A stretch of DNA of 64,000 nucleotides, from NCBI GenBank assembly GCA_963971285.1, contig OZ020255.1, forward strand, positions 3,720,001 through 3,784,000. The letters run 5' to 3'. Every line of letters begins with the position of its first letter. The first letter of the stretch is position 1. Positions 30,630 through 43,200 of the stretch are shown here, in pieces. Both the position numbers and the translations under genes were made by a program. The notes below the pieces were generated by a model. That model was given only the letters and a program-made list of their open reading frames with translations, did no database searches and was not told where the DNA came from. This stretch comes from Astropecten irregularis (Eukaryota; Echinodermata; Asteroidea; Paxillosida; Astropectinidae).

Positions 30630-30970
30630 AAAGTGTGCCAATAATTTTGGAAAGAATCGCAGGTGATGTATATTTTTGTTTTGAATAGAAGCTTCCTGAA
30701 TTTGTATCACGGTGCTGTGTAATATTGGTGTTGTTGTGTTGTGGTTGGGTTTGGTTATCAATCAGCTTCTTACTTTCCCAACTGCATCACACAGGTCAAT
30801 CCCCAGGCTGGAATATATTTTGTGTGGTATCTATGTCACATCAGATTACATAGATTTAAATCATTTAAAAATCAAGAAATTTGAAATGTTATTCATGGAA
30901 GAATGCTATAAAGGTGAAAGGTTAATGATGAAACATGGAAACCATCACATCATATGTTATCCATTCTGTG

Positions 30971-32158
30971 GTCAATTTCATGAAACCCTGCGATACATCG
31001 TAACTTCAGTTGCGATGCATATCCCTTCGCAACTTGAGACGCGTTTTGTGAACAATTTAATTAAACTTTCAACGCATCATATCCTTCGCAAATTCCAAGT
31101 CAAATGCATCGCAACTTACACTGACTAACTGAGTCCGTTGTATGCATAACAAAATAATAGCCCTTCACTTCCAATCTGAAAATACTTCTTTTCGATGAAA
31201 AAGCCAGACAGACCATAGATATTCCCTTGACTTAGTGAACTACAATTATAAGTGATACCGTTTATGAGAAAAATTATTGTTCACTTGTTAGAAAGGGTGG
31301 AACACAAAGGTGATGATCGGATGAAATGAAAAAAAAAAACGCTTGAAATAAAAAGACATACTATTTTTAAAACGATAATTAACAAGTACATGTACATGTA
31401 TTATACAAGCCTACTTTACTTATATTTCATCATCTGACTGAGACTGTGCAAGCACTATGATGATAAAATAATAAATTATCTAGCGCCACCGTTCATTTAC
31501 CCACAAACGGTTCAACTTGGCAGCCATCTTGAATTTGCCACCTAATTTTTTTCCCAGCTGCTACTCACAGACAACTGTTTTGCAAAACAGTGTCGCGGAG
31601 ACATAAAATAGTCGTCGTGTGGAAAGATCATCACGAATTATGATTTTATTAAAGCAGTCCTTACAATGCATAAGGAGGGCATAGGTGCCAAGTGCCCTCA
31701 GGCACTCACCTCTCACGAATGTGGCCCGGGTTCGATCCCGGCTTGGGTCATATGTGAGTAGAGTTATGCGTTGGTACTCTCCTATGCTACAAGGGTTTTT
31801 CTACGGGTTCTCTGGTTTTCCTCCCTCCACAAAAACACTTTCGATGTCAGGCTGTGCTCCGTGATCATATATGGGTTGAATTTTGCTGGCAGCCAAAGGC
31901 GCCGCTGTCAACTCAGTCACGTTGTAGCCGCAATTCAGCACTGTACATATTGTATTTGCTGGGCACCTCTGGAAAACAGTGTTTCACTGAGAGGTAACTC
32001 CAGGGTAAACAAGAAATAAATCATTCATCGCAGTTACAACAACGATTTGTGATTTATGATTAAAAAGACAAGTCACAGCTGTGAATCACCGTAACGCTGT
32101 GATCCTTTGTAGCCTCTGCGATGCTTTGCAGTTTATGAGGCGTTTCGTGAAATAGACT
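30971..32158. mobile_element. Possible TIR element with TTTCAYGAAAC ends
   Basis: Left GTCAATTTCATGAAAC and right, inverted, GTCTATTTCACGAAAC: 14 of 16 match. A GATGCATATCCCTTCGCAAC stretch near the left end is matched by loosely similar GATGC words near the right. The SINE at 31,680 lies inside. Confidence 0.35.
31680..32020 (+). mobile_element. tRNA-derived SINE, third family
   Basis: B box GGGTTCGATCCCGG at about 31,729-31,742, then GGCTTGGGTCATATGTGAGT, TTTTTCTACGGGTTCTC and GGTTTTCCTCCCTCC. This body is widespread in marine invertebrate genomes as I recall. The A-box half is degraded. Confidence 0.6.
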
Positions 32159-34340
32159 ACTGGTAGAATGACCTGTATCCAAAGCCATCTATATACCACC
32201 ATTATAACCTCATGAGTTATGTTGTTTTCAGTAGTATATCTTACATGTAAACATAAACTTTAACATTTACATTTTAACACTTTTGCTAGTTACAATAAAT
32301 AGCTGTTAAATAGGTGTAGCTTTCACACATTACTGATATCCAGATACTAGTGCTTATTGAGTAATAGCTCATAGTGAATAAGTGCTTGTATGGAGTACTC
32401 TGAGGCTATGTACATTTCCTAATAATGTAAACTATGTTTGCTTTCAAGGCTCAACATCTTTTTGCTCAGTAAGATTTGTGGCAAGAGCTGGAATGAATTG
32501 ATGATGGAAGAACACTTGGGGTTAAAAATCAACTTAGTGTGTGTACATTGATGTGGGTATCTCAAGCAATATTTAATGGTAATAGCCCAAGACATTGGAT
32601 AGCTCAGATTCCAGGGTATTGGTATGTTTCCAAAGGTTGTAGGTTTTATTTCCTGTTCAATTAAAAAAAAATTCTTGAAACCCCCTGAACAGTTTCAATT
32701 CCAAATCTGTTCCCAAAATGGAATACAAAGAGTCCACATTTTCACTCTTAAAAATCCCAAAGAATACATTGCCAGCAAAATACAAATATGATAAACATAA
32801 AATATACGGTCAATTTGATGTTCTCTGGTTTGAAGCTTTTCTCATGTGTGGGACTTATCTGTACACATAATGCACAACAAGCAATATGAAATATGCAAGT
32901 TGTACTTGAGATTTATTCATACATCAAAACCTGCCCATATGCATTATTCATGATTAAAGTAAGATTGAAGAAAACACATACACACAATGTAACTTCAAAT
33001 TGCAGCTAGTAGAATTTATGTATGATATATTTTTCAGGGTTTATATACATGTATGTATTTGTGCCTGTGATATCTCAGTAGAACAAAACTTCTGTCTCCT
33101 ACAAAATAAGCAACTGACTATGTCAGTCATTTGAAATTGTAGTAAAAGCAGAACATGTCTGAATATCCGCCCTGTGACTTCTGTGTACATGACTTGTTCA
33201 AATGAAATTCCTTATTCAAAAGTATAGATTTATAATGTACAAAGTATTGAGACTATTTAAAGAGCTTTGTGTAAATGTAAAATATGTGTAAATACTTGAA
33301 GTGTATTGTACAGTTTCTGCTTCAGTAAACAGTACATGGTATATTAAGATTACTATCAGCATGATGGGAGAGTCATTGGCATGATCCAGAATTGTGTTGT
33401 CTGTATTAGAAAGTTTGGTATTGATTTCATAAAGACTGTCTTTAAACTCAGGAATGCTTGAGATACGAAGGGATACTCCCCATCCAGTCCCCCATATTGT
33501 GGCTAGTCAGAGAGTCCAGTTCATAATTTCAAATATCACCTGCCAGCCAAGAGTGAGGCATGTGCTTTTGTCTTTAAATGGACTAGAAACATTTCATGTA
33601 CAACTATTTTACATTGGTTTACATCCTGGGTAATCTAAAGTAAAGTACAGTGTATTTTAAAGTCACCCTTGCACATTGTTAAAATTAACATTTGCAGGTG
33701 AAAAATGTTTGAATTCTTTGAATATGAATTTTTATATATATGCTATTTAAATGATACAAAACTATTACAAAATGTTGCTATATACAAAAAAGGAAACTGG
33801 TCTCTTACATAGATGCATACAAACATTTCAGCTCCAGTTTGAATTAAAAAGAAATTTCATATGATGGAACAAAAACCTTCAAATGACATTTGCTACAAAC
33901 AAATAGTAGTTTTAAAAGTAATGTCTTCTTAGCTTTTACAAATGCATTTAAAGGTATTCCAAAATTAATAATTCTTCAAGATAGATATGAAGGATCTATT
34001 TTAACAGTGATGATTCATGAATGATGATGAATAACAAATGTCAACATAGGTGAGTACGAACACCGAAAGTAACATTTTTAGTGACTTGGTTCAAGTCAGT
34101 GGCCATCTCCATCCTCATTGCTGTCAGTCAATACTGTTTATTGCGTTTCTATTGTTGTTAGTGATTTTAAAATTGTTCCATGCTTGCTCTAACTTTCAAC
34201 ACCCTTTGTAAATTCCTGATTCACACATTTTTACTGAGTGTTCTCATTTTATAGTGATTTGTGATTTTCTTCATTAAATATCACATTTCTGCAATAACAG
34301 ACTCTTCAAATAAAAGTAAGCAAGGCTCTCTCAGCAAACA
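32159..34340. other. 2.2 kb without a recognised gene
   Basis: AT-rich, low in repeats and unlike the surrounding transposon-filled DNA; it may be a long 3' untranslated region or plain intergenic DNA. AATAAA-containing words lie at about 34,309 and 34,341. No coding frame of note. Confidence 0.4.
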
Positions 34341-34524
34341 AATAAAAATACATGTACATTCATCTTTGAAAACGAGAAATGTTGATCCATATTGATTGTT
34401 TTATGCATTGAGAGTAGTGTATTTGTTCTGACCGAAGCCAAGTACCACAAATTTGATAGTCCAAGAGGGGCCAATACCTGCCAATTCCTACATATGCAAC
34501 CCCTTCCATTTCCACTGTTAATTT

Positions 34525-34705
34525 CAGTGTTGGAGTAGAGCCCTCATATCCGAGTACAGAATATGAGGAAAATTTGAGTACATGGAATCGGGTACGGGCC
34601 AAGTACATTTTATTTTCGAGTACTTTTTATCGAGTACGGGCGGAGTATTTGCCTGTACTGGAGTTGTACTCGAGTATGAGTACAAGTTTTCCAACCATTG
34701 TGTGC
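34525..34705. repeat. Degenerate GAGTAC repeat
   Basis: Many CGAGTAC/GAGTACGGG words in both orientations between AGTGTTGGAGTAGAG (about 34,527) and TTTTCCAACCATTG (34,687-34,700). The ends (CAGTGTTGG, and CAATGGTTGG inverted) weakly suggest a hAT MITE. Confidence 0.5.
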
Positions 34706-34904
34706 GTGCATTGTGTATGCCGAGCTCCCTGCACACAAAGCTGGGTCAGATGACCTCTATGTGACAGGTGGCTTAAAAAAAAATCTGGGCTGAAGGGGTT
34801 AAGTAAGATTTGAAGCTTCATGTGGTGGAGGTTACAGATAAAGAATGGTTTGTGGAGACACCATGGACCTTTTTTTTCTAGAAGTGTAAGAACCAGTGAG
34901 AATA

Positions 34905-35285
34905 GATCATGCCAGAAGCTAGGGTGGTGAGAAGACCAATACTGCTGCCTGCTGGTGAGGGACTCTCCTTCAAAGATGTTGTGTTGGGGAGCGGGCGTCA
35001 GATGTTACTGAGTTTGAAGTCTATGTCTTGGGGGACAGTGTTGTGTTCGAATATCTCGATGGCTTTGCGGATTCTTTGGGGGAGCCAGTTTCTGATGGGG
35101 TGATGAGTTCATCATTGTCCAAGTTGATGTGGTGGTCCGAGGAGTACAGCGTGCTTGAAGGTAAGCTGATTTGTCATAGTCTGTTGGCCATGTACTTAGT
35201 GTTTCTGGATTCTGGTGGTGAGGTTGCATCCTTTTTCCCCAATGTAGACTTCCCTGCATTCGCGCCCTCTTGGGGCCGCAGTGGA
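34905..35285 (-). mobile_element. Possible Penelope-like element, C-terminal scrap
   Basis: Minus-strand translations contain SSDHHINLDN and, in another frame, LPQRIRKAIEIFEHN, resembling the HxxNWD and KxxEAIxI stretches after the GIY-YIG core of Penelope-like proteins. Degraded; based on remembered family patterns. Confidence 0.4.
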
Positions 35286-35291
35286 TAAGTC

Positions 35292-38200
35292 TGCCATGTT
35301 GGATTATTAAACTAGATTGCATTGTTGTTGATACACAAGTCTTGCGTCCATCCGTGCTCACTACATATTGGCAACGAGGATTCGAAATAGCCCACCTTAC
35401 ACCACCTCCACCATTCCTTGCAACTCAAGGTAATCCTCCAATACTCTGGAGGCAGTGGACACGTCTTTTTGAGACATTTATTGTTGCTTCCGGAGTGGAT
35501 TCATACTCCGATGAGGGTCGTCATGCTATACTGTTACATTGCTTGGGGCCAGAAGGGCAATGTATACACACCACATTGCCGCCTGCTTGCACTGCTGGTT
35601 CGGTTGGAGCGGATGCTACGCCGCCCGACGATGATGATACCCCATCTTATGATGAGACTTTGGCAAGACCAGAGGCACATTTTCAGCCCTGTGTCAACAT
35701 TGTCGCCGATCGCTTTCGCCAGAGAGCTCAGCATGATGGCAAAACTTTGTGCACTTGCTGCTTCATGTAATTTTGGTGCCTTGACCAATGAAATGATCCG
35801 AGATCAACTGGTGGAGAAGACTTCAACCGACAGAATTCGTGAGAGACTGCTCTTGGAACCAACTCTCACACTGACATCTGCTTTGACCCTCAGTCGTCAA
35901 ATGGAGGCAGCACTCCATGAGTCCAAGTCTATTGCACAAGGAGTTGGATTTTCATAGCCAAACACATTGGTCAACGCTACATATGCTCGCAAACCCAAGT
36001 CATCAGCCAAGTCCAGTGCATGGAAGTCAAAACCACAGTCTTCAAGCAAACCCAAACTTTCACAAACCACTTCTTGCAAGATCCAATGCTATTGTTGTGG
36101 TTCTCCTGATCACAAGGCAAACTCTCCACTTTGCTAGGCCATTAATGCTACTTGTTCTGCTTGTTCCAAAACGGGACATTTTGCTCAGGTTTGCAAATCT
36201 TCGGCCAAGGTTCAAACTGTTGCGGTTGAACACATTGATTCTGATTCAGAGGATGAAGTTGAGATCCTCACCATAGGGTCCCCCAAAGCTTGTACTCTTA
36301 CTTGTGACTTCATACTTGGCCAGGATGCTTGCATTTCACTTATCTTTGATACGGGATCTCCAGTTTCAATCTTGCCTGCATCAGTGTTTGACTCATCAAT
36401 GTGTTTGACGCACATCAAACAATACTACATACCTGCATGAGCCTATTACAGTCCTCTGGTACATCAGCACTATGGTTCAACATGCAGATAGAGCTGATAC
36501 CGTGGTGAATGGCAATTTCTACATTGTGGACAAGGGTGATCCAATTATTGGTTTGGATCTAATTCAGTCACTCCAACTCACCCTGGACGGTGACAAGATC
36601 ATTCCAGTTTGTTAATTGTCCCCTGAATCGCCGGTTCCTACAGCGCCTACTACACCGGCACATACTATGAAATATGTGGATTCCCTCCGTGCAGAGTGCC
36701 CCGAATTTTTCCTGGACAAAATTGGCACAGCTCGAGGATTCGCACACCGTGTCAAAGTCTGGCCTGATGTTCCACCAGTACAACAACGGTTGCGTAGGCT
36801 ACCATTTGCTGTTCACGATAAAGTTTCCGCTGAACTGAAATTACTAGAGAACGCTGGTATCATATAAATCATTGATGCTAGCAAATGGGTTTCCCCAATC
36901 ATCGTGCCTACAAGAAATCAGGTGACATTTGTCTTTGCGTGGACCTTCGACAAGTCAATCGTGCGGTGGTTGTTGAAAGCTTCCCACTTCTACACATGCA
37001 GGAACTGTTCGCTGAACTCCGACATGCCACTGTTTTCAGTACACTTGACCTCAATTCGGCTTATCATCAATAGGAGCTGGCCAAAGAGTCACGTGATTGC
37101 ACTGCATTCATCACGCACGAGGGACTGTTTCGATTCCGACGCGTTTGTTTCGGTCTCGCGTCAGCGCCATCAGGGTTTCAGAAGTTGATGTCATCCGTGC
37201 TAAGTGGGCTCCCAGGTGTACAAGCCTACTTAGATGATGTCGTTGTGTATGGCTGAGACCAGGCAGAACATGACAAGCATCTTTCTGCAGTCCTTCGACG
37301 TAAACAGGATGTTGGATTGACCCTCAATATTTCCAAGTGTCAGTTAGATTTGTCTTCATTACGCTTCCTCAGACATACTCAGACATACTGCACAAGGGTT
37401 GAATCCTGATCCAGTGCATGTGGCTGCAATTAAGCATGTGCTACGCCCTACTGATGCAGCCATGATGCGTCCCTCCCTCGGACTCGGATAATCATATTAT
37501 GCTGGTTTTGTGCCCAATTTCTCCTCAGTGGTTGAGCCTTTGCGTGCCATGATCCGTAAAGGTACAGAATTCACATGGTCTCTGCCGCGCTTCAAAGTTT
37601 CGAGTCAATCAAGGAACTGATTGCACGCTGTGTTACCTTATGGCTCTTTGACCCACAACTGCCAGTGATTGTGTCCACCGACGCATCGTCCTACGGACTT
37701 GGTGCTGTTCTCATTCAGGTAGAGAATGGTCGCGAGTATCCTGTCGCATTCGCTTCCCGCACTTTGTCGTCGGCAAAACGCAATTACTCTGTGGGCGAGA
37801 AGGAGGCTCTTGCTTGCGTGTGGGCATGCGAGAAATGGTTTCAGTACCTGTGGGGATGCCATTTCACCCTAAAAATTGACCACCAGGCTCTCACTACACT
37901 GCTGTCTTCTTGCGGGTCTGGACATCAATCCATGCGCATCGCCCGTTGGTCTACACGTCTTATGCGTTTCAACTACACCATTGAGTACTGCGCAGGTGTC
38001 AACAATTCTGCAGCTGATGCCATGTCTCGACTTCCCATTGCTGCAACGGACATATTTCAGGATAGTAATGAGGTGGTAATCATCCAGTCCTTGAATGTTC
38101 TGCTGGTAAACTGCACCATCAGCAATACTGACTTACAGACAGAGAGTCGTAGAGACTCAACCATTCAACAAGTGATCTCACATGTGGTACAGGGCTGGCC

Positions 38201-39470
38201 ACATAAGTCACACATTGATACGGAATTGCGACCATACTTCATGATCAAGGATGAACTATCGATCATTGATGATTGCTTTAATAATGCATGGTGACCGTTT
38301 TGTCATCCCAGCCAGCCTGCAACGCAACTTACTCAACCTAGCTCATGAGGCTCATCAAGGGATTGTTTGGTGCAAACAGCGTTTACGTGATTGTTACTGG
38401 TGGCCAGCAATGGATCGTATGGTTGAGGAGACAATCCGTCATTGCCTACTATGCCAAACCAGTGACAAAACAGCTCGCACTCGAAATACTCCACTTCAAC
38501 CGGTTTCCCTCCCAGAAGGTCCATGGCAGAAGGTCGCAATTGACATAACTGGGCCATTTGTTGAGGCACCTCGCGAATGTCGTTACACAATTGTCTTAAT
38601 TGGCTACTACAGTAAGTGGCCTGAGGTCGCATTCGCATTGCAGGTTACTTCGCATACAGTCATCAGTATGCTCTCCTCGGTCTTTGCTCGTGAAGGTTTG
38701 CCCCAGGAACTGGCTTCTGATAATGGATCTCAGTTTGTTTTGCTGAGTTTGAAAACTTCCTTGACAATTTTAGAATCCAACATAGGGAATCTTCACTCTA
38801 TTGTCCTCGAGCGAATGGTGAAGTGGAACATTGCAACAGGGTTTTGAGGCAGACACTTCAAAGTACCATGCTGGAACATGCTTCATGGAAACAAGCTACC
38901 ATTGCCCTATTGACAGCCTACCGTGCTACACCTCACCAAACTACTGGAAAATCCCCCTCGGAGTTGCTTCATAATTGCAAAATGGTGACTCGGATGAACA
39001 TTCGCAATGACACACCTCAACGCACCAATGATTCTTCAGTTCGTGAACTAGTGGCTCACAAACAGGAACTGTCACGTAAAGCCACTGATCTAAAGCGTGG
39101 GGCTACATTGCCAAGCTTCCGCGTTTGAGATTACGTTCACGTCAAGTCACCGCATCTCCAGTCCAAGTGTACCAGGAAGTTCTCCGATCCTAAGCGCGTT
39201 GTGAAAACTAAAGGACCATTCACATACATGCTGGAAGATGGTTGGGTGTGGAATTGCTGAGTGCATGTCCTGCTACTCTCATGACTCCTCCCACTCAGAC
39301 TGAAAATGCTCACAATCCATAATCTCCAGTTGCGAGTCAGTCAGTTCCCCCACTGCGTTCTACCAGAACACGCACTCCACCCGTTCGGACTAACGACGTA
39401 TCGCATTGGCTAATTCTTTCATTTGATTTTGCAACAAACCATATTTTGGCTTCAGGTTTATATTCACTTT
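35292..39470 (+). mobile_element. Ty3/gypsy LTR retrotransposon fossil
   Basis: An old, broken Ty3/gypsy copy. Parts in order: possible end of a 5' LTR up to about 35,365; primer-binding region with TTGGCAACGAGGA (35,368-35,380); gag about 35,395-36,270 with a CCHC zinc knuckle near 36,090-36,135; aspartic protease about 36,300-36,600 (DTGS); reverse transcriptase about 36,660-37,480 (YLDD at 37,228-37,239); RNase H about 37,575-38,060; integrase about 38,290-39,130 with an HHCC zinc-binding part. Domain order RT-RNase H-IN places it in Ty3/gypsy. No envelope gene was seen. It is broken in most of its parts, on the order of ten breaks, and no complete pair of LTRs was found, so it is a dead copy of moderate to old age. 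End coordinates are approximate. It is unrelated in orientation or sequence to the satellite downstream. Confidence 0.88.
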
Positions 39471-39619
39471 AGTGAACACCTAGCATTTTGCAAACCAAAC
39501 ACTTACAACTCTCGATACTCCCAGCAATGCTGCAACCAGAGAACAGTACATGGGGAATCATCCAAAAGGATACAGCTTTTTGCAAATGAGCAAATCTAAT
39601 CAAGTCATTAAAAAGTGCA

Positions 39620-39770
39620 AAATTAACTAGAGGGATTCAAACTAGTGACCTCCTGAATACCATACTAACGCTCTCCCAACTGAGCCATCCAGCCCTATAC
39701 GATGGTGTCCCTATTAGTCAATTATCTTTGTTCATTTGGCAGTCGGAGGCCATGGAATCACACTCCCCAA
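39620..39770 (-). mobile_element. tRNA-derived SINE, copy 3
   Basis: Same family as 4,296 and 4,485: minus-strand GCTCAGTTGGGAGAGCG A box, B-box AGTTTGAATCCC, and the shared GATGGTGTCCCTATTAGTCA tail. Confidence 0.65.
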
Positions 39771-40148
39771 ATTATTAAGCATACAGGAAGATTGATACGA
39801 CCAAAGAATGCATCAGTCTGATCTTACAATGTTTTTGTCTTTCCATATTGGTCTTCAGTTTAGTTTGGGCAATCCTGGACAGTATTGGTGCCACCAAGAA
39901 CAATGCTTGAAATTCATCAAAGGAATCGGACTCAGAATTTGACTTGGATGGCAAAGACTCGGACTACGACTCAAACAAAGGAGGGAAGGACTAGACTGCA
40001 GCATTGTCTGTCCACTTGGGACCAGGTTCCGGCGACAGAGCTTCCTCTTTTGTCAGTTCCCCAACAGCCTCAACACCAAAGCTTGTGTACAAAAGGAATT
40101 GGAAGGGAGCGGCACCATGATGTGATGGAGTCATGCTGCCATCGCATC
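39771..40148 (+). other. Short unique stretch with an acidic reading frame
   Basis: About 39,911-39,993 encodes SSKESDSEFDLDGKDSDYDS and soon stops. Such Asp/Ser-rich stretches occur at the N-terminus of piggyBac-type transposases, but nothing else supports that. No gene is called. Confidence 0.3.
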
Positions 40149-40283
40149 GTATCTTGCTATCGCGTTAGTAAGTTGCTGCAATGTGTGTCAAAAAAGAACG
40201 TAAAGTGGAACAGGATAAAAGACTTATGTGGTATACTTTTATGACACACATTGCAGCAACTTACTAACGAGATAGCAAGATAC
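40149..40283. repeat. 42-bp inverted repeat at the satellite edge
   Basis: Arms 40,149-40,190 and 40,242-40,283 pair over 42 bases with one mismatch, around a 51-base spacer. The right arm ends TAACGAGATAGCAAGATAC and runs straight into the satellite. That same string (as TAACGCGATAGCAAGATAC) heads the blocks of the array. Confidence 0.95.
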
Positions 40284-43200
40284 TGTTGTGTCGTACTGTT
40301 GCGGCGTCCTACTGTTGCGTCCAACTGTTGCATCCTACTGTTGCATCCTACTGTTGCGTCCTATTGTTGCTTCCTACTTCTGTGTCCTACTGTTGCGTCC
40401 TACTGTTGCAGAGTCCTTCTGTTGCAATGTCCTACGGTTGCAACGTCCTACTGTTGCAATGTCCTACTGTTGCGTCCTACTGTTGCATTATTGTTGCATA
40501 CTACTGTTGCGTACAACTGTTAGGTCTTACTGTTGCGTCCTACTGTTGCAGCCTACTGTTGCGTCCTACTGTTGCGTCTTACTGTTGTGTCCTACTGTTG
40601 TGTCCTACTGTTGTGTCCTACTGTTGCATTACTGTTGCTACTCACTAATGTGATAGCAAGATACTGTTGTGTTGTACTGTTGCGGCGTCCTACTGTTGCA
40701 TCCTACTGTTGCATCCTACCATCGCGTCCTACTGTTGCATCCTACTGTTTTTGCCTACTGTTGCATCCTACTGTTGCATCCTACTGTTTTTGCCTACTGT
40801 TGCATCCTACTGTTGCATCCTACTGTTGCATCCTACTGTTGTGTCCTACTGTTGCGTCCTACTGTTGCGTCCTACTGTTGCATTACTGTTGCATCCTACT
40901 GTTGCGTCCTACTGTTGCATCCTACTGTTGTGTCCTACTGTTGCGTCCTACTGTTGCGGCCTACTGTTGTGTCCTACTGTTGCATTACTGTTGCATTACT
41001 GTTGCATCCTACTGTTGCGTCCTACTGTTGTGTCGTACTGTTGCGGAGTCGTACTGTTGCATCCTACCATCACGTCCTACTGTTGCATCCTACTGTTTCG
41101 TCCAACTGTTGCGTCCTACTGTTGCATCCTACTGTTGCGTCTTACTGTTGCTTCCTACTGTTGCATTACTGTTGCATCCTACTGTTGTGTCTTACTGTTG
41201 CATCCTACTGTTACAGCCTACTGTTGCGTCTTACTGTTGCGTCTTACTGTTGTGTCCAACTGTTGTGTCCTACTGTTGTGTCCTACTGTTGCATTACTGT
41301 TGCTACTCACTAACGTGATAGCAAGATACTGTTGTGTTGTACTGTTGCGGCGTCCTACTGTTGCATCCTACTGTTGCGTCCTACCATCGCGTCCTACTGT
41401 TGCATCCTACTGTTGCATCCTACTGTTGCATCCTACTGTTGTGTCCTACTGTTGTGTCCTACTGTTGCGTCTTACTGTTGCTTCCTACTGTTGCTTCCTA
41501 CTGTTGCATTACTGTTGCATTACTGTTGGATCCCACTGTTGCATCCTACTGTTGCGTCTTACTGTTGCTTCCTACTGTTGCATTACTGGTTCATCCTACT
41601 GTTGCATCCTACTGTTGCGTCTTACTGTTGCTTCCTACTGTTGCATTACTGGTTCATCCTACTGTTGCGTCCTACTGTTGCGGCCTACTGTTGTGTCCTA
41701 CTGTTGCATTACTGTTGCATTACTGTTGCATCCTACTGTTGCGTCCTACTGTTGTGTCGTACTGTTGCGGAGTCCTACTGTTGCATCCTACCATCACGTC
41801 CTACTGTTGCATCCTACTGTTTCGTCCAACTGTTGCGTCCTACTGTTGCATCCTACTGTTGCGTCTTACTGTTGCTTCCTACTGTTGCATTACTGTTGCA
41901 TCCTACTGTTGTGTCTTACTGTTGCGTCCTACTGTTGCAGCCTACTGTTGCGTCTTACTGTTGCGTCTTACTGTTGTGTCCAACTGTTGTGTCCTACTGT
42001 TGTGTCCTACTGTTGTGTCCTACTGTTGCATTACTGTTGCTACTCACTAACGTGATAGCAAGATACTGTTGTGTTGTACTGTTGCGGCGTCCTACTGTTG
42101 CATCCTACTGTTGCGTCCTACCATCGCGTCCTACTGTTGCATCCTACTGTTGCATCCTACTGTTGCATCCTACTGTTGTGTCCTACTGTTGTGTCCTACT
42201 GTTGCTTCTTACTGTTGCTTCCTACTGTTGCTTCCTACTGTTGCATTACTGTTGCATTACTGTTGGATCCCACTGTTGCATCCTACGGTTGCGTCTTACT
42301 GTTGCTTCCTACTGTTGCATTACTGGTTCATCCTACTGTTGCATCCTACTGTTGCGTCTTACTGTTGCTTCCTACTGTTGCATTACTGGTTCATCCTACT
42401 GTTGCGTTCTTCTGTTGTGTCTTACTGTTGCATCATACTGTTGCTACTTTCTAACGCGATAGCAAGATACTGTTGTGTCATACTGTTGCGGAGTCCTACT
42501 GTTGCATCCTACTGTTGTGTCGTACTGTTGCATCCTACTGCTGTGTCCTACTGCTGCGTTCTACCATTGTGTCCTACTGTTGCATTACTGTTGTATCCTA
42601 CTGTTGTGTCCTACTGTTGCGTCTTACTGTTGCTTCCTACTGTTGCATTACTGTTGCTACTTACTAACGTGATAGCAAGATACTGTTGTGTCGTATTGTT
42701 GCGGCGTCCTACTGTTGCATCCTACTGTTGTGTCCTACCGTCGCGTCCTACTCTTGCATCCTACTGCTTCGTCCTACTGTTGCATCCTACTGTTGCATCC
42801 TACTGTTGTGTCCTACTGTTGTGTCCTACTGTTGCGTCTTACTGTTGCTTCCTACTGTTGCTTCCTACTGTTGCATTACTGTTGCATTACTGTTGGATCC
42901 CACTGTTGCATCCTACTGTTGCGTCTTACTGTTGCTACCTACTGTTGCATTACTGGTTCATCCTACTGTTGCGTCCTTCTGTTGCGTCTTACTGTTGTGT
43001 CCTACTGTTGTGTCCTACTGATGCATTACTGTTGCCACTTACTAACGCGATAGCAAGATACTGTTTTCTGTAGTACTGTTGCGGCGTCTTACTGTTGCTT
43101 CCTACTGTTGCATTACTGGTTCATCCTACTGTTGCGTCCTACTGTTGCATCCTACTGCTACGTCCTAATGTTCCATTACTGTTGCATCATACTGTTGCAT

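Noticed and set aside
31729-31742. tRNA gene at GGTTCGATCCCGG
   Set aside because: Only the B box is convincing; the rest matches a dispersed SINE body.
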